A stretch of DNA of 64,000 nt. It comes from Elymus sibiricus (taxonomy: Eukaryota; Streptophyta; Magnoliopsida; Poales; Poaceae). The DNA lies in contig CM077676.1 in the NCBI GenBank assembly GCA_039707655.1, positions 192,382,936 to 192,446,935 of the forward strand, given 5' to 3'. The notes under the pieces were generated by a model. That model saw nothing but the letters and a program-made list of their open reading frames with translations, ran no database searches and was not told the origin of the DNA. Of the stretch, positions 12,038 through 25,270 are shown one piece after another (the first letter of the stretch is position 1; each line of letters starts with the position of its first letter). Made by a program: the position numbers and the translations under genes.

Positions 12038-15000
12038 AGGGTGGCGGTGAAGTCACGTGCTCGTCTCGGCATCCGTCATCGCTACTGCGACGACGTCAGC
12101 CTCGACTCGCGTAACCCTAATTTAGATAGGGTGGCGGTGGTGTCACGTGCTCGTCTCGGCGTCCGTCGTCGCTACCGCGACGACGTCCGCCTCGACACGC
12201 GTAACCCTAAGTTAGACAGGGTGGCGGTGGTGTCGCGTGCTCGTCTCGGCGTCCGTCGTCGCTACCGCGACGACGTCCGCCTCGACTCGCGTAACCCTAA
12301 GATAGACAGGGTGGCGGTGGTGTCACGTGCTGGTCTCGGTGTCCGTCGTCGCTACCGCGACGACGTCCGCCTCGACTAGCGTAACCCTAGGATAAACAGG
12401 GTTTCGGTGGTGTCACGTGCTCGTCTCGGCGTCCGTCGTCGCTACCGCGATGACGTCCGCCTCGACTTGCGTCACCCTAAGTTAGACAGGGTGGCAGTGG
12501 TGTCACGTGCTCGTCTCGGCATCCGTCGTCGCTACCGCGACGACGTCTGCCTCGACTCGCATAACCCTAAGTTAGCTAGGGTGGCAGTGTTGTCACGTGC
12601 TCGTCTCGGCGTCCGTCGTCGCTACCGCGACGACGTCCGCCTCGACTCGCGTAACCCTAAGATAGACAGGGTGGCAGTGGTGTCACGTGCTCGTCTCGGC
12701 GTCCGTCGTCGCTACCGCAAAGACGTCCGCCTCGACTCGCGTAACCCTAAGTTAGACAGGGTGGCAGTGGTGTCACGTGCTCGTTTCGACGTCTGCCTCG
12801 ACTCGCGTAACCCTAAGTTAGACAGGGTGGCGGTGGTGTCACGTGCTCGTCTCGGCGTCCGTCGTCGCTACCGCGATGACGTCCGCCTCGACTCGCGTAA
12901 CGCTAAGATATACAGGGTGGCGGTGGTGTCACGTGCTCGCCTCGGCATCCGTCATCGCTACCGCGACGACGTCCACCTCGACTCGCGTAACCCTAATTTA
13001 GACAGGGTGGCGGTGGTGTCACGTGCTCGTCTCGGCGTCCATCGTCGCTACCGCGACGACGTCCGCCTCGACACGCGTAACCCTAAGTTAGACAGGGTGG
13101 CGGTGGTGTCGCGTGCTTGTCTCGGCGTCCGTCGTCGCTACCGCGACGACGTCCGCCTCGACTCGCGTAACCCTAAGATAGACAGGGTGGCGGTGGTGTC
13201 ACGTGCTCGTCTCGGTGTCCGTCGTCGCTACCGCGACGACGTTCGCCTCGACTCGCGTAACACTAAGATAGCCAGGGTGGCAGTGGTGTCACGTGCTCGT
13301 CTAGGCGTCTGTCGTCGCTACCGCGACGACGTCCGCCTCGACTCGCCTAACCCTAGGATAAACAGGGTGGCGGTGGTGTCACGTGCTCGTCTCGGCGTCC
13401 GTCGTCGCTACCGCGACGACGTCCGCCTCGACTCGCATAACCCTAAGTTAGACAGGGTGGCGGTGGTGTCACGTGCTCGTCTCGGCGTCCGCCGTCGCTA
13501 CCGCGACGACGTCCGCCTCGACTCGCCTAACCCTAAGATAGACAGGGTGGCAGTGGTGTCACGTGCTCGTCTCGGCGTCCGTCGTCGCTACCGCGACGAC
13601 GTCCGCCTTGACTCGCGTAAACCTAAGATAGACAGGGTGGCGGTGTTGTCACGTGCTCGTCTCGGCGTCCGTCGTCGCTACCGCGACGACGTCCGCCTCG
13701 ACTTGCTTAACCCTAAGTTATACAGGGTAGCGGTGGTGTCACGTGCTCGTCTCGGCGTCCGTCGTCGCTACCGCAAAGACGTCCGCCTCGACTCGCGTAA
13801 CCCTAAGTTAGACAGGGTGGCAGGGGTGTCACGTGCTCGTTTCGACTTCTGCCTCGACTCGCGTAACCCTAAGTTAGACAGGGTGGCGGTGGTGTCACGT
13901 GCTCGCCTCGGCATCCGTCATCGCTACCGCGACGACGTCAGCCTCGACTCGCGTATCCCTAATTTAGACAGGGTGGCGGTGGTGTCACGTGCTCGTCTCG
14001 GCGTCCGTCGTCGCTACCGCGACGACGTCCGCCTCGACACGCGTAACCCTAAGTTAGACAGGGTGGCCGTGGTGTCGCGTGCTTGTCTCGGCGTCCGTCG
14101 TCGCTACCGCGACGACGTCCGCCTCGACTCGCGTAACCCTAAGATAGACAGGGTGGCGGTGGTGTCACGTGCTCGTCTCGGTGTCCGTCGTCGCTACCGC
14201 GACGACGTCCGCCTCGACTCGCGTAACACTAAGATAGCCAGGGTGGCAGTGGTGTCACGTGCTTGTCAAGGCGTCTGTCGTCGCTACCGCGACGACGTCC
14301 GCCTCGACTCGCGTAACCCTAGGATAAACAGGGTGGCGGTGGTGTCACGTGCTTGTCTCGGCGTCCGTCGTCGCTACCGCGACGACGTCCGCCTCGACTC
14401 GCATAACCCTAAGTTAGACAGGGTGGCGGTGGTTTCACGTCCTCGTCTCGGCGTCCGCCGTCGCTACCGCGACGACGTCCGCCTCGACTCGCCTAACCCT
14501 AAGATAGACAGGGTGGCAGTGGTGTCACGTGCTCATCTCGGCGTCCGTCGTCGCTACCGCGACGATGTCCGCCTTGACTCGCGTAAACCTAAGATAGACA
14601 GGGTGGCGGTGTTGTCACGTGCTCGTCTCGGCGTCCGTCGTCGCTACCGCGACGACGTCCGCCTCGACTCGCTTAACCCTAAGTTATACAGGGTAGCGGT
14701 GGTGTCACGTGCTCGTCTCGGCGTCCGTCGTCGCTACCGCGACGACGTCCGCCTCGACTCGCGTAACGCTAAGATAGACAGGGTGGCGGTGGTGTCACGT
14801 GCTCGTCTCGGCGTCCGTCGTCGCTACTGCGACGACGTTCGCCTCGACTCGCGTAACGCTAAGATAGATAGGGTGGCGGTGGTGTCACGTGCTCATCTCG
14901 GCGTCCGTCGTCGCTACCGCAAAGACGTCCGCCTCGACTCGCGTAACCCTAAGTTAGACAGGGTGGCAGTGGTGTCACGTGCTCGTTTCGACGTCTGCCT

Positions 15001-15114
15001 CGACTCGCGTAACCCTAAGTTAGACAGGGTGGCGGTGGTGTCACGTGCTCGTCTCGGCGTCGGTCGTCGCTACCGCGACGACGTCCGCCTCGACTCGCTA
15101 ACCCTAAGTTAAAT
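12038..15114 (+). repeat. HOR unit 6, 3,077 bp, 35 monomers
   Basis: Order: m1-m19; m8-m9, m11, m2, m13-m24, that is one inserted m8-m19-like block. The first m11 has GTCCACCTC, a state shared with units 7 and 8. The second m9 starts GGCAGGGGTG, also shared with those units. These shared private bases show that units 6 to 8 are close relatives. Confidence 0.95.
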
Positions 15115-18100
15115 AGGGTGGCAGTGAAGTCACGTGCTCGTCTCGGCATCCGTCATCGCTACCGCGACGACGTCAGCCTCGACTCGCGTAACCCTAATTT
15201 AGATAGGGTGGCGGTGGTGTCACGTGCTCGTCTCGGCGTCCGTCGTCGCTACCGCGACGACGTCCGCCTCGACACGCGTAACCCTAAGTTAGACAGGGTG
15301 GCAGTGGTGTCGCGTGCTCGTCTCGGCGTCCGTCGTCGCTACCGCGACGACGTCCGCCTCGACTCGCGTAACCCTAAGATAGACAGGGTGGCGGTGGTGT
15401 CACGTGCTGGTCTCGGTGTCCGTCGTCGCTACCGCGACGACGTCCGCCTCGACTAGCGTAACCCTAGGATAAACAGGGTTTTGGTGGTGTCACGTGCTCG
15501 TCTCGGCGTCCGTCGTCGCTACCGCGATGACGTCCGCCTCGACTTGCGTAACCCTAAGTTAGACAGGGTGGCAGTGGTGTCATGTGCTCGTCTCGGCATC
15601 CGTCGTCGCTACCGCGACGACGTCTGCCTCGACTCGCATAACCCTAAGTTAGCCAGGGTGGCAGTGTTGTCACGTGCTCGTCTCGGCGTCCGTCGTCGCT
15701 ACCGCGACGACGTCCGCCTCGACTCGCGTAACCCTAAGATAGACAGGGTGGCAGTGGTGTCACGTGCTCGTCTCGGCGTCCATCGTCGCTACCGCAAAGA
15801 CGTCCGCCTCGACTCGCGTAACCCTAAGTTAGACAGGGTGGCAGTGTTGTCACGTGCTCGTCTCGGCGTCCGTCGTCGCTACCGCGACGACGTCCGCCTC
15901 GACTCGCGTAACCCTAAGATAGACAGGGTGGCAGTGGTGTCACGTGCTCGTCTCGGCGTCCGTCGTCGCTACCGCAAATACGTCCGCCTCGACTCGCGTA
16001 ACCCTAAGTTAGACAGGGTGGCAGTGGTGTCACGTGCTCGTTTCGACGTCTGCCTCGACTCGCGTAACCCTAAGTTAGACAGGGTGGCGGTGGTGTCACG
16101 TGCTCGTCTCGGCGTCCGTCGTCGCTACCGCGATGACGTCCGCCTCGACTCGCGTAACGCTAAGATATACAGGGTGGCGGTGGTGTCACGTGCTCGCCTC
16201 GGCATCCGTCATCGCTACCGCGACGACGTCCACCTCGACTCGCGTAACCCTAATTTAGACAGGGTGGCGGTGGTGTCACGTGCTCGTCTCGGCGTCCATC
16301 GTCGCTACCGCGACGACGTCCGCCTCGACACGCGTAACCCTAAGTTAGACAGGGTGGCGGTGGTGTCGCGTGCTTGTCTCGGCGTCCGTCGTCGCTACCG
16401 CGACGACGTCCGCCTCGACTCGCGTAACCCTAAGATAGACAGGGTGGCGGTGGTGTCACGTGCTCGTCTCGGTGTCCGTCGTCGCTACCGCGACGACATT
16501 CGCCTCGACTCGCGTAACACTAAGATAGCCAGGGTGGCAGTGGTGTCACGTGCTCGTCTAGGCGTCTGTCGTCGCTACCGCGACGACGTCCGCCTCGACT
16601 CGCCTAACCCTAGGATAAACAGGGTGGCGGTGGTGTCACGTGCTCGTCTCGGCGTCCGCCGTCGCTACCGCGACGACGTCCGCCTCGACTCGCCTAACCC
16701 TAAGATAGACAGGGTGGCAGTGGTGTCACGTGCTCGTCTCGGCGTCCGTCGTCGCTACCGCGACGACGTCCGCCTTGACTCGCGTAAACCTAAGATAGAC
16801 AGGGTGGCGGTGTTGTCACGTGCTCGTCTCGGCGTCCGTCGTCGCTACCGCGACGACGTCCGCCTCGACTTGCTTAACCCTAAGTTATACAGGGTAGCGG
16901 TGGTGTCACGTGCTCGTCTCGGCGTCCGTCGTCGCTACCGCAAAGACGTCCGCCTCGACTCGCGTAACCCTAAGTTAGACAGGGTGGCAGGGGTGTCACG
17001 TGCTCGTTTCGACGTCTGCCTCGACTCGCGTAACCCTAAGTTAGACAGGGTGGCGGTGGTGTCACGTGCTCGCCTCGGCATCCGTCATCGCTACCGCGAC
17101 GACGTCAGCCTCGACTCGCGTATCCCTAATTTAGACAGGGTGGCGGTGGTGTCACGTGCTCGTCTCGGCGTCCGTCGTCGCTACCGCGACGACGTCCGCC
17201 TCGACACGCGTAACCCTAAGTTAGACAGGGTGGCCGTGGTGTCGCGTGCTTGTCTCGGCGTCCGTCGTCGCTACCGCGACGACGTCCGCCTCGACTCGCG
17301 TAACCCTAAGATAGACAGGGTGGCGGTGGTGTCACGTGCTCGTCTCGGTGTCCGTCGTCGCTACCGCGACGACGTCCGCCTCGACTCGCGTAACACTAAG
17401 ATAGCCAGGGTGGCAGTGGTGTCACGTGCTCGTCAAGGCGTCTGTCGTCGCTACCGCGACGACGTCCGCCTCGACTCGCGTAACCCTAGGATAAACAGGG
17501 TGGCGGTGGTGTCACGTGCTTGTCTCGGCGTCCGTCATCGCTACCGCGACGACGTCCGCCTCGACTCGCATAACCCTAAGTTAGACAGGGTGGCGGTGGT
17601 TTCACGTGCTCGTCTCGGCGTCCGCCGTCGCTACCGCGACGACGTCCGCCTCGACTCGCCTAACCCTAAGATAGACAGGGTGGCAGTGGTGTCACGTGCT
17701 CGTCTCGGCGTCCGTCGTCGCTACCGCGACGACGTCCGCCTTGACTCGCGTAAACCTAAGATAGACAGGGTGGCGGTGTTGTCACGTGCTCGTCTCGGCG
17801 TCCGTCGTCGCTACCGCGACGACGTCCGCCTCGACTCGCTTAACCCTAAGTTATACAGGGTAGCGGTGGTGTCACGTGCTCGTCTCGGCGTCCGTCGTCG
17901 CTACCGCGACGACGTCCGCCTCGACTCGCGTAACGCTAAGATAGACAGGGTGGCGGTGGTGTCACGTGCTCGTCTCGGCGTCCGTCGTCGCTACCGCGAC
18001 GACGTTCGCCTCGACTCGCGTAACGCTAAGATAGATAGGGTGGCGGTGGTGTCACATGCTCATCTCGGCGTCCGTCGTCGCTACCGCAAAGACGTCCGCC

Positions 18101-18281
18101 TCGACTCGCGTAACCCTAAGTTAGACAGGGTGGCAGTGGTGTCACGTGCTCGTTTCGACGTCTGCCTCGACTCGCGTAACCCTAAGTTAGACAGGGTGGC
18201 GGTGGTGTCACGTGCTCGTCTCGGCGTCGGTCGTCGCTACCGCGACGACGTCCGCCTCGACTCGCTAACCCTAAGTTAAAT
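15115..18281 (+). repeat. HOR unit 7, 3,167 bp, 36 monomers
   Basis: Order: m1-m8, m7-m15, m17-m19; m8-m9, m11, m2, m13-m24. It is the unit 6 layout with two changes: the m7-m8 pair is duplicated in tandem (15,655-15,834 and 15,835-16,014), and the first m16 is missing so m15 joins m17. Confidence 0.95.
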
Positions 18282-21268
18282 AGGGTGGCGGTGAAGTCAC
18301 GTGCTCGTCTCGGCATCCGTCATCGCTACCGCGACGACGTCAGCCTCGACTCGCGTAACCCTAATTTAGATAGGGTGGCGGTGGTGTCACGTGCTCGTCT
18401 CGGCGTCCGTCGTCGCTACCGCGACGACGTCTGCCTCGACACGCGTAACCCTAAGTTAGACAGGGTGGCGGTGGTGTCGCGTGCTCGTCTCGGCGTCCGT
18501 CGTCGCTACCGCGACGACGTCCGCCTCGACTCGCGTAACCCTAAGATAGACAGGGTGGCGGTGGTGTCACGTGCTGGTCTCGGTGTCCGTCGTCGCTACC
18601 GCGATGACGTCCGCCTCGACTAGCGTAACCCTAGGATAAACAGGGTTTTGGTGGTGTCACGTGCTCGTCTCGGCGTCCGTCGTCGCTACCGCGATGACGT
18701 CCGCCTCGACTTGTGTAACCCTAAGTTAGACAGGGTGGCAGTGGTGTCACGTGCTCGTCTCGGCATCCGTCGTCGCTACCGCGACGACGTCTGCCTCGAC
18801 TCGCATAACCCTAAGTTAGCCAGGGTGGCAGTGTTGTCACGTGCTCGTCTCGGCGTCCGTCGTCGCTACCGCGACGACGTCCGCCTCGACTCGCGTAACC
18901 CTAAGATAGACAGGGTGGCAGTGGTGTCACGTGCTCGTCTCGGCGTCCGTCGTCGCTACCGCAAAGACGTCCGCCTCGACTCGCGTAACCCTAAGTTAGA
19001 CAGGGTGGCAGTGGTGTCACGTGCTCGTTTCGACGTCTGCCTCGACTCGCGTAACCCTATGTTAGACAGGGTGGCGGTGGTGTCACGTGCTCGTCTCGGC
19101 GTCCGTCGTCGCTACCGCGATGACGTCCGCCTCGACTCGCGTAACGCTAAGATATACAGGGTGGCGGTGGTGTCACGTGCTCGCCTCGGCATCCGTCATC
19201 GCTACCGCGACGACGTCCACCTCGACTTGCGTAACCCTAATTTAGACAGGGTGGCGGTGGTGTCACGTGCTCGTCTCGGCGTCCATCGTCGCTACCGCGA
19301 CGACGTCCGCCTCGACACGCGTAACCCTAAGTTAGACAGGGTGGCGGTGGTGTCGCGTGCTTGTCTCGGCGTCCGTCGTCGCTACCGCGACGACGTCCGC
19401 CTCGACTCGCGTAACCCTAAGATAGACAGGGTGGCGGTGGTGTCACGTGCTCGTCTCGGTGTCCGTCGTCGCTACCGCGACGACGTTCGCCTCGACTCGC
19501 GTAACACTAAGATAGCCAGGGTGGCAGTGGTGTCACGTGCTCGTCTAGGCATCTGTCGTCGCTACCGCGACGACGTCCGCCTCGACTCGCCTAACCCTAG
19601 GATAAACAGGGTGGCGGTGGTGTCACGTGCTCGTCTCGGCGTCCGTCGTCGCTACCGCGACGACGTCCGCCTCGACTCGCATAACCCTAAGTTAGACAGG
19701 GTGGCGGTGGTGTCACGTGCTCGTCTCGGCGTCCGCCGTCGCTACCGCGACGACGTCCGCCTCGACTCGCCTAACCCTAAGATAGACAGGGTGGCAGTGG
19801 TGTCACGTGCTCGTCTCGGCGTCCGTCGTCGCTACCGCGACGACGTCCGCCTTGACTCGCGTAAACCTAAGATAGACAGGGTGGCGGTGTTGTCACGTGC
19901 TCGTCTCGGCGTCCGTCGTCGCTACCGCGACGACGTCCGCCTCGACTTGCTTAACCCTAAGTTATACAGGGTAGCGGTGGTGTCACGTGCTCGTCTCGGC
20001 GTCCGTCGTCGCTACCGCAAAGACGTCCGCCTCGACTCGCGTAACCCTAAGTTAGACAGGGTGGCAGGGGTGTCACGTGCTCGTTTCGACGTCTGCCTCG
20101 ACTCGCGTAACCCTAAGTTAGACAGGGTGGCGGTGGTGTCACGTGCGCGCCTCGGCATCCGTCATCGCTACCGCGACGACGTCAGCCTCGACTCGCGTAT
20201 CCCTAATTTAGACAGGGTGGCGGTGGTGTCACGTGCTCGTCTCGGCGTCCGTCGTCGCTACCGCGACGACGTCCGCCTCGACACGCGTAACCCTGAGTTA
20301 GACAGGGTGGCCGTGGTGTCGCGTGCTTGTCTCGGCGTCCGTCGTCGCTACCGCGACGACGTCCGCCTCGACTCGCGTAACCCTAAGATAGACAGGGTGG
20401 CGGTGGTGTCACGTGCTCGTCTCGGTGTCCGTCGTCGCTACCGCGACGACGTCCGCCTCGACTCGCGTAACACTAAGATAGCCAGGGTGGCAGTGGTGTC
20501 ACGTGCTCGTCAAGGCGTCTGTCGTCGCTACCGCGACGACGTCCGCCTCGACTCGCGTAACCCTAGGATAAACAGGGTGGCGGTGGTGTCACGTGCTTGT
20601 CTCGGCGTCCGTCGTCGCTACCGCGACGACGTCCGCCTCGACTCGCATAACCCTAAGTTAGACAGGGTGGCGGTGGTTTCACGTGCTCGTCTCGGCGTCC
20701 GCCGTCGCTACCGCGACGACGTCCGCCTCGACTCGCCTAACCCTAAGATAGACAGGGTGGCAGTGGTGTCACGTGCTCGTCTCGGCGTCCGTCGTCGCTA
20801 CCGCGACGACGTCCGCCTCGACTCGCCTAACCCTAAGTTATACAGGGTAGCGGTGGTGTCACGTGCTCGTCTCGGCGTCCGTCGTCGCTACCGCGACGAC
20901 GTCCGCCTCGACTCGCGTAACGCTAAGATAGACAGGGTGGCGGTGGTGTCACGTGCTCGTCTCGGCGTCCGTCGTCGCTACCGCGACGACGTTCGCCTCG
21001 ACTCGCGTAACGCTAAGATAGATAGGGTGGCGGTGGTGTCACGTGCTCATCTCGGCGTCCGTCGTCGCTACCGCAAAGACGTCCGCCTCGACTCGCGTAA
21101 CCCTAAGTTAGACAGGGTGGCAGTGGTGTCACGTGCTCGTTTCGACGTCTGCCTCGACTCGCGTAACCCTAAGTTAGACAGGGTGGCGGTGGTGTCACGT
21201 GCTCGTCTCGGCGTCGGTCGTCGCTACCGCGACGACGTCCGCCTCGACTCGCTAACCCTAAGTTAAAT
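18282..21268 (+). repeat. HOR unit 8, 2,987 bp, 34 monomers
   Basis: Order: m1-m19; m8-m9, m11, m2, m13-m17, m18/m19, m20-m24. It is the unit 6 layout with m18 and m19 fused into one hybrid at 20,754-20,843, which has lost one monomer length. Confidence 0.95.
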
Positions 21269-23019
21269 AGGGTGGCGGTGAAGTCACGTGCTCGTCTCGG
21301 CATCCGTCATCGCTACCGCGACGACGTCAGCCTCGACTCGCGTAACCCTAATTTAGATAGGGTGGCGGTGGTGTCACGTGCTCGTCTCGGCGTCCGTCGT
21401 CGCTACCGCGACGACGTCCGCCTCGACACGCGTAACCCTAAGTTAGACAGGGTGGCGGTGGTGTCGCGTGCTCGTCTCGGCGTCCGTCGTCGCTACCGCG
21501 ACGACGTCCGCCTCGACTCGCGTAACCCTAAGATAGACAGGGTGGCGGTGGTGTCACGTGCTGGTCTCGGTGTCCGTCGTCGCTACCGCGACGACGTCCG
21601 CCTCGACTAGCGTAACCCTAGGATAAACAGGGTTTCGGTGGTGTCACGTGCTCGTCTCGGCGTCCGTCGTCGCTACCGCGACGACGTCTGCCTCGACTCG
21701 CATAACCCTAAGTTAGCCAGGGTGGCAGTGTTGTCACGTGCTCGTCTCGGCGTCCGTCGTCGCTACCGCGACGACGTCCGCCTCGACTCGCGTAACCCTA
21801 AGATAGACAGGGTGGCAGTGGTGTCACGTGCTCGTCTCGGCGTCCGTCGTCGCTACCGCAAAGACGTCCGCCTCGACTCGCGTAACCCTAAGTTAGACAG
21901 GGTGGCAGTGGTGTCACGTGCTCGTTTCGACGTCTGCCTCGACTCGCGTAACCCTAAGTTACACAGGGTGGCGGTGGTGTCACGTGCTCGTCTCGGCGTC
22001 CGTCGTCGCTACCGCGATGACGTCCGCCTCGACTCGCGTAACGCTAAGATATACAGGGTGGCGGTGGTGTCACGTGCTCGCCTCGGCATCCGTCATCGCT
22101 ACCGCGACGACGTCAGCCTCGACTCGCGTAACCCTAATTTAGACAGGGTGGCGGTGGTGTCACGTGCTCGTCTCGGCGTCCATCGTCGCTACCGCGACGA
22201 CGTCCGCCTCGACACGCGTAACCCTAAGTTAGACAGGGTGGCGGTGGTGTCGCGTGCTTGTCTCGGCGTCCGTCGTCGCTACCGCGACGACGTCCGCCTC
22301 GACTCGCGTAACCCTAAGATAGACAGGGTGGCGGTGGTGTCACGTGCTCGTCTCGGTGTCCGTCGTCGCTACCGCGACGACGTCCGCCTCGACTCGCGTA
22401 ACACTAAGATAGCCAGGGTGGCAGTGGTGTCACGTGCTCGTCTAGGCGTCTGTCGTCGCTACCGCGACGACGTCCGCCTCGACTCGCGTAACCCTAGGAT
22501 AAACAGGGTGGCGGTGGTGTCACGTGCTCGTCTCGGCGTCCGTCGTCGCTACCGCGACGACGTCCGCCTCGACTCGCATAACCCTAAGTTAGACAGGGTG
22601 GCGGTGGTGTCACGTGCTCGTCTCGGCGTCCGCCGTCGCTACCGCGACGACGTCCGCCTCGACTCGCCTAACCCTAAGATAGACAGGGTGGCAGTGGTGT
22701 CACGTGCTCGTCTCGGCGTCCGTCGTCGCTACCGCGACGACGTCCGCCTTGACTCGCGTAAACCTAAGATAGACAGGGTGGCGGTGTTGTCACGTGCTCG
22801 TCTCGGCGTCCGTCGTCGCTACCGCAAAGACGTCCGCCTCGACTCGCGTAACCCTAAGTTAGACAGGGTGGCAGTGGTGTCACGTGCTCGTTTTGACGTC
22901 TGCCTCGACTCGCTTAACCCTAAGTTAGACAGGGTGGCGCTGGTGTCACGTGCTCGTCTCGGCGTCGGTCGTCGCTACCGCGACGACGTCCGCCTCGACT
23001 CGCTAACCCTAAGTTAAAT
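21269..23019 (+). repeat. HOR unit 9, 1,751 bp, 20 monomers
   Basis: Order: m1-m4, m5/m6, m7-m18, m19/m8, m23-m24. Two register-preserving fusions shorten it: m5/m6 at 21,629-21,718 and m19/m8 at 22,775-22,864. From this unit rightward the first m11 has GTCAGCC again and the inserted m11 variant with GTATCCC of units 2-8 is no longer seen. Confidence 0.95.
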
Positions 23020-25106
23020 AGGGTGGCGGTGAAGTCACGTGCTCGTCTCGGCATCCGTCATCGCTACCGCGACGACGTCAGCCTCGACTCGCGTAACCCT
23101 AATTTAGACAGGGTGGCGGTGGTGTCACGTGCTCGTCTCGGCGTCCGTCGTCGCTACCGCGACGACGTCCGCCTCGACACGCGTAACCCTAAGTTAGACA
23201 GGGTGGCGGTGGTGTCGCGTGCTCGTCTCGGCGTCCGTCGTCGCTACCGCGACGACGTCCGCCTCGACTCGCGTAACCCTAAGATAGACAGGGTGGCGGT
23301 GGTGTCACGTGCTGGTCTCGGTGTCCGTCGTCGCTACCGCGACGACGTCCGCCTCGACTAGCGTAACCCTAGGATAAACAGGGTTTCGGTGGTGTCACGT
23401 GCTCGTCTCGGCGTCCGTCGTCGCTACCGCGATGACGTCCGCCTCGACTTGCGTAACCCTAAGTTAGACAGGGTGGCAGTGGTGTCACGTGCTCGTCTCG
23501 GCATCCGTCGTCGCTACCGCGACGACGTCTGCCTCGACTCGCATAACCCTAAGTTAGCCAGGGTGGCAGTGTTGTCACGTGCTCGTCTCGGCGTCCGTCG
23601 TCGCTACCGCGACGACGTCCGCCTCGACTCGCGTAACCCTAAGATAGACAGGGTGGCAGTGGTGTCACGTGCTCGTCTCGGCGTCCGTCGTCGCTACCGC
23701 AAAGACGTCCGCCTCGACTCGCGTAACCCTAAGTTAGACAGGGTGGCAGTGGTGTCACGTGCTCGTTTCGACGTCTGCCTCGACTCGCGTAACCCTAAGT
23801 TAGACAGGGTGGCGGTGGTGTCACGTGCTCGTCTCGGCGTCCGTCGTCGCTACCGCAATGACGTCCGCCTCGACTCGCGTAACGCTGAGATATACAGGGT
23901 GGCGGTGGTGTCACGTGCTCGCCTCGGCATCCGTCATCGCTACCGCGACGACGTCAGCCTCGACTCGCGTAATCCTAATTTAGACAGGGTGGCGGTGGTG
24001 TCACGTGCTCGTCTCGGCGTCCATCGTCGCTACCGCGACGACGTCCGCCTCGACACGCGTAACCCTAAGTTAGACAGGGTGGCGGTGGTGTCGCGTGCTT
24101 GTCTCGGCGTCCGTCGTCGCTACCGCGACGACGTCCGCCTCGACTCGCGTAACCCTAAGATAGACAGGGTGGCGGTGGTGTCACGTGCTCGTCTCGGTGT
24201 CCGTCGTCGCTACCGCGACGACGTCCGCCTCGACTCGCGTAACACTAAGATAGCCAGGGTGGCAGTGGTGTCACGTGCTCGTCTAGGCGTCTGTCGTCGC
24301 TACCGCGACGACGTCCGCCTCGACTCGCGTAACCCTAGGATAAACAGGGTGGCGGTGGTGTCACGTGCTCGTCTCGGCGTCCGTCGTCGCTACCGCGACG
24401 ACGTCCGCCTCGACTCGCATAACCCTAAGTTAGACAGGTTGGCGGTGGTGTCACGTGCTCGTCTCGGCGTCCGCCTCGACTCGCCTAACCCTAAGATAGA
24501 CAGGGTGGCAGTGGTGTCACGTGCTCGTCTCGGCGTCCGTCGTCGCTACCGCGACGACGTCCGCCTTGACTCGCGTAAACCTAAGATAGACAGGGTGGCG
24601 GTGTTGTCACGTGCTCTTCTCGGCGTCCGTCGTCGCTACCGCGACGACGTCCGCCTCGACTTGCTTAACCCTAAGTTATACAGGGTAGCGGTGGTGTCAC
24701 GTGCTCGTCTCGGCGTCCGTCGTCGCTACCGCGACGACGTCCGCCTCGACTCGCGTAACGCTAAGATAGACAGGGTGGCGGTGGTGTCACGTGCTCGTCT
24801 CGGCGTCCGTCGTCGCTACCGCGACGACGTTCGCCTCGACTCGCGTAACGCTAAGATAGATAGGGTGGCGGTGGTGTCACGTGCTCATCTCGGCGTCCGT
24901 CGTCGCTACCGCAAAGACGTCCGCCTCGTCTCGCGTAACCCTAAGTTAGACAGGGTGGCAGTGGTGTCACGTGCTCGTTTCGACGTCTGCCTCGACTCGC
25001 GTAACCCTAAGTTAGACAGGGTGGCGGTGGTGTCACGTGCTCGTCTCGGCGTCGGTCGTCGCTACCGCGACGACGTCCGCCTCGACTCGCTAACCCTAAG
25101 TTAAAT
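23020..25106 (+). repeat. HOR unit 10, 2,087 bp, complete 24-mer with a shortened m17
   Basis: Order m1-m24 with nothing missing. It differs in length from the 2,111 bp reference only because m17 at 24,436-24,501 has lost 24 bp between two copies of CGTCCGCC. Confidence 0.97.
24436..24501 (+). repeat. m17 with a new 24-bp apex deletion (66 bp)
   Basis: Here the core reads GGCGTCCGCCTCGAC. The parental m17 has CGTCCGCC at positions 33-40 and again at 57-64, exactly 24 bp apart; one copy and all between is missing. It is the only m17 in the window with this lesion. Confidence 0.95.
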
Positions 25107-25196
25107 AGGGTGGCGGTGAAGTCACGTGCTCGTCTCGGCATCCGTCATCGCTACCGCGACGACGTCAGCCTCGACTCGCGTAACCCTAATTTAGAC
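25107..25196 (+). repeat. reference monomer m1
   Basis: Diagnostic bases against the consensus: AA at positions 13-14, A at 34 and 41 (GGCATCC, CGTCATC), A at 61 (GTCAGCC) and T at 84 (AATTTAG). It follows the 89 bp m24. Confidence 0.95.
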
Positions 25197-25210
25197 AGGG
25201 TGGCGGTGGT

Positions 25211-25218
25211 GTCACGTG
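25211..25218. other. GTCACGTG site (example, in m2)
   Basis: Monomer positions 15-22 read GTCACGTG in most monomers. It contains the E-box palindrome CACGTG and fits RTCACRTG, the consensus of budding yeast centromere element CDEI bound by Cbf1. m3 and m13 have GTCGCGTG, and scattered copies have CACATG, CACGAG or CCCGTG. A function here is unproven. Confidence 0.5.
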
Positions 25219-25270
25219 CTCGTCTCGGCGTCCGTCGTCGCTACCGCGACGACGTCCGCCTCGACACGCG

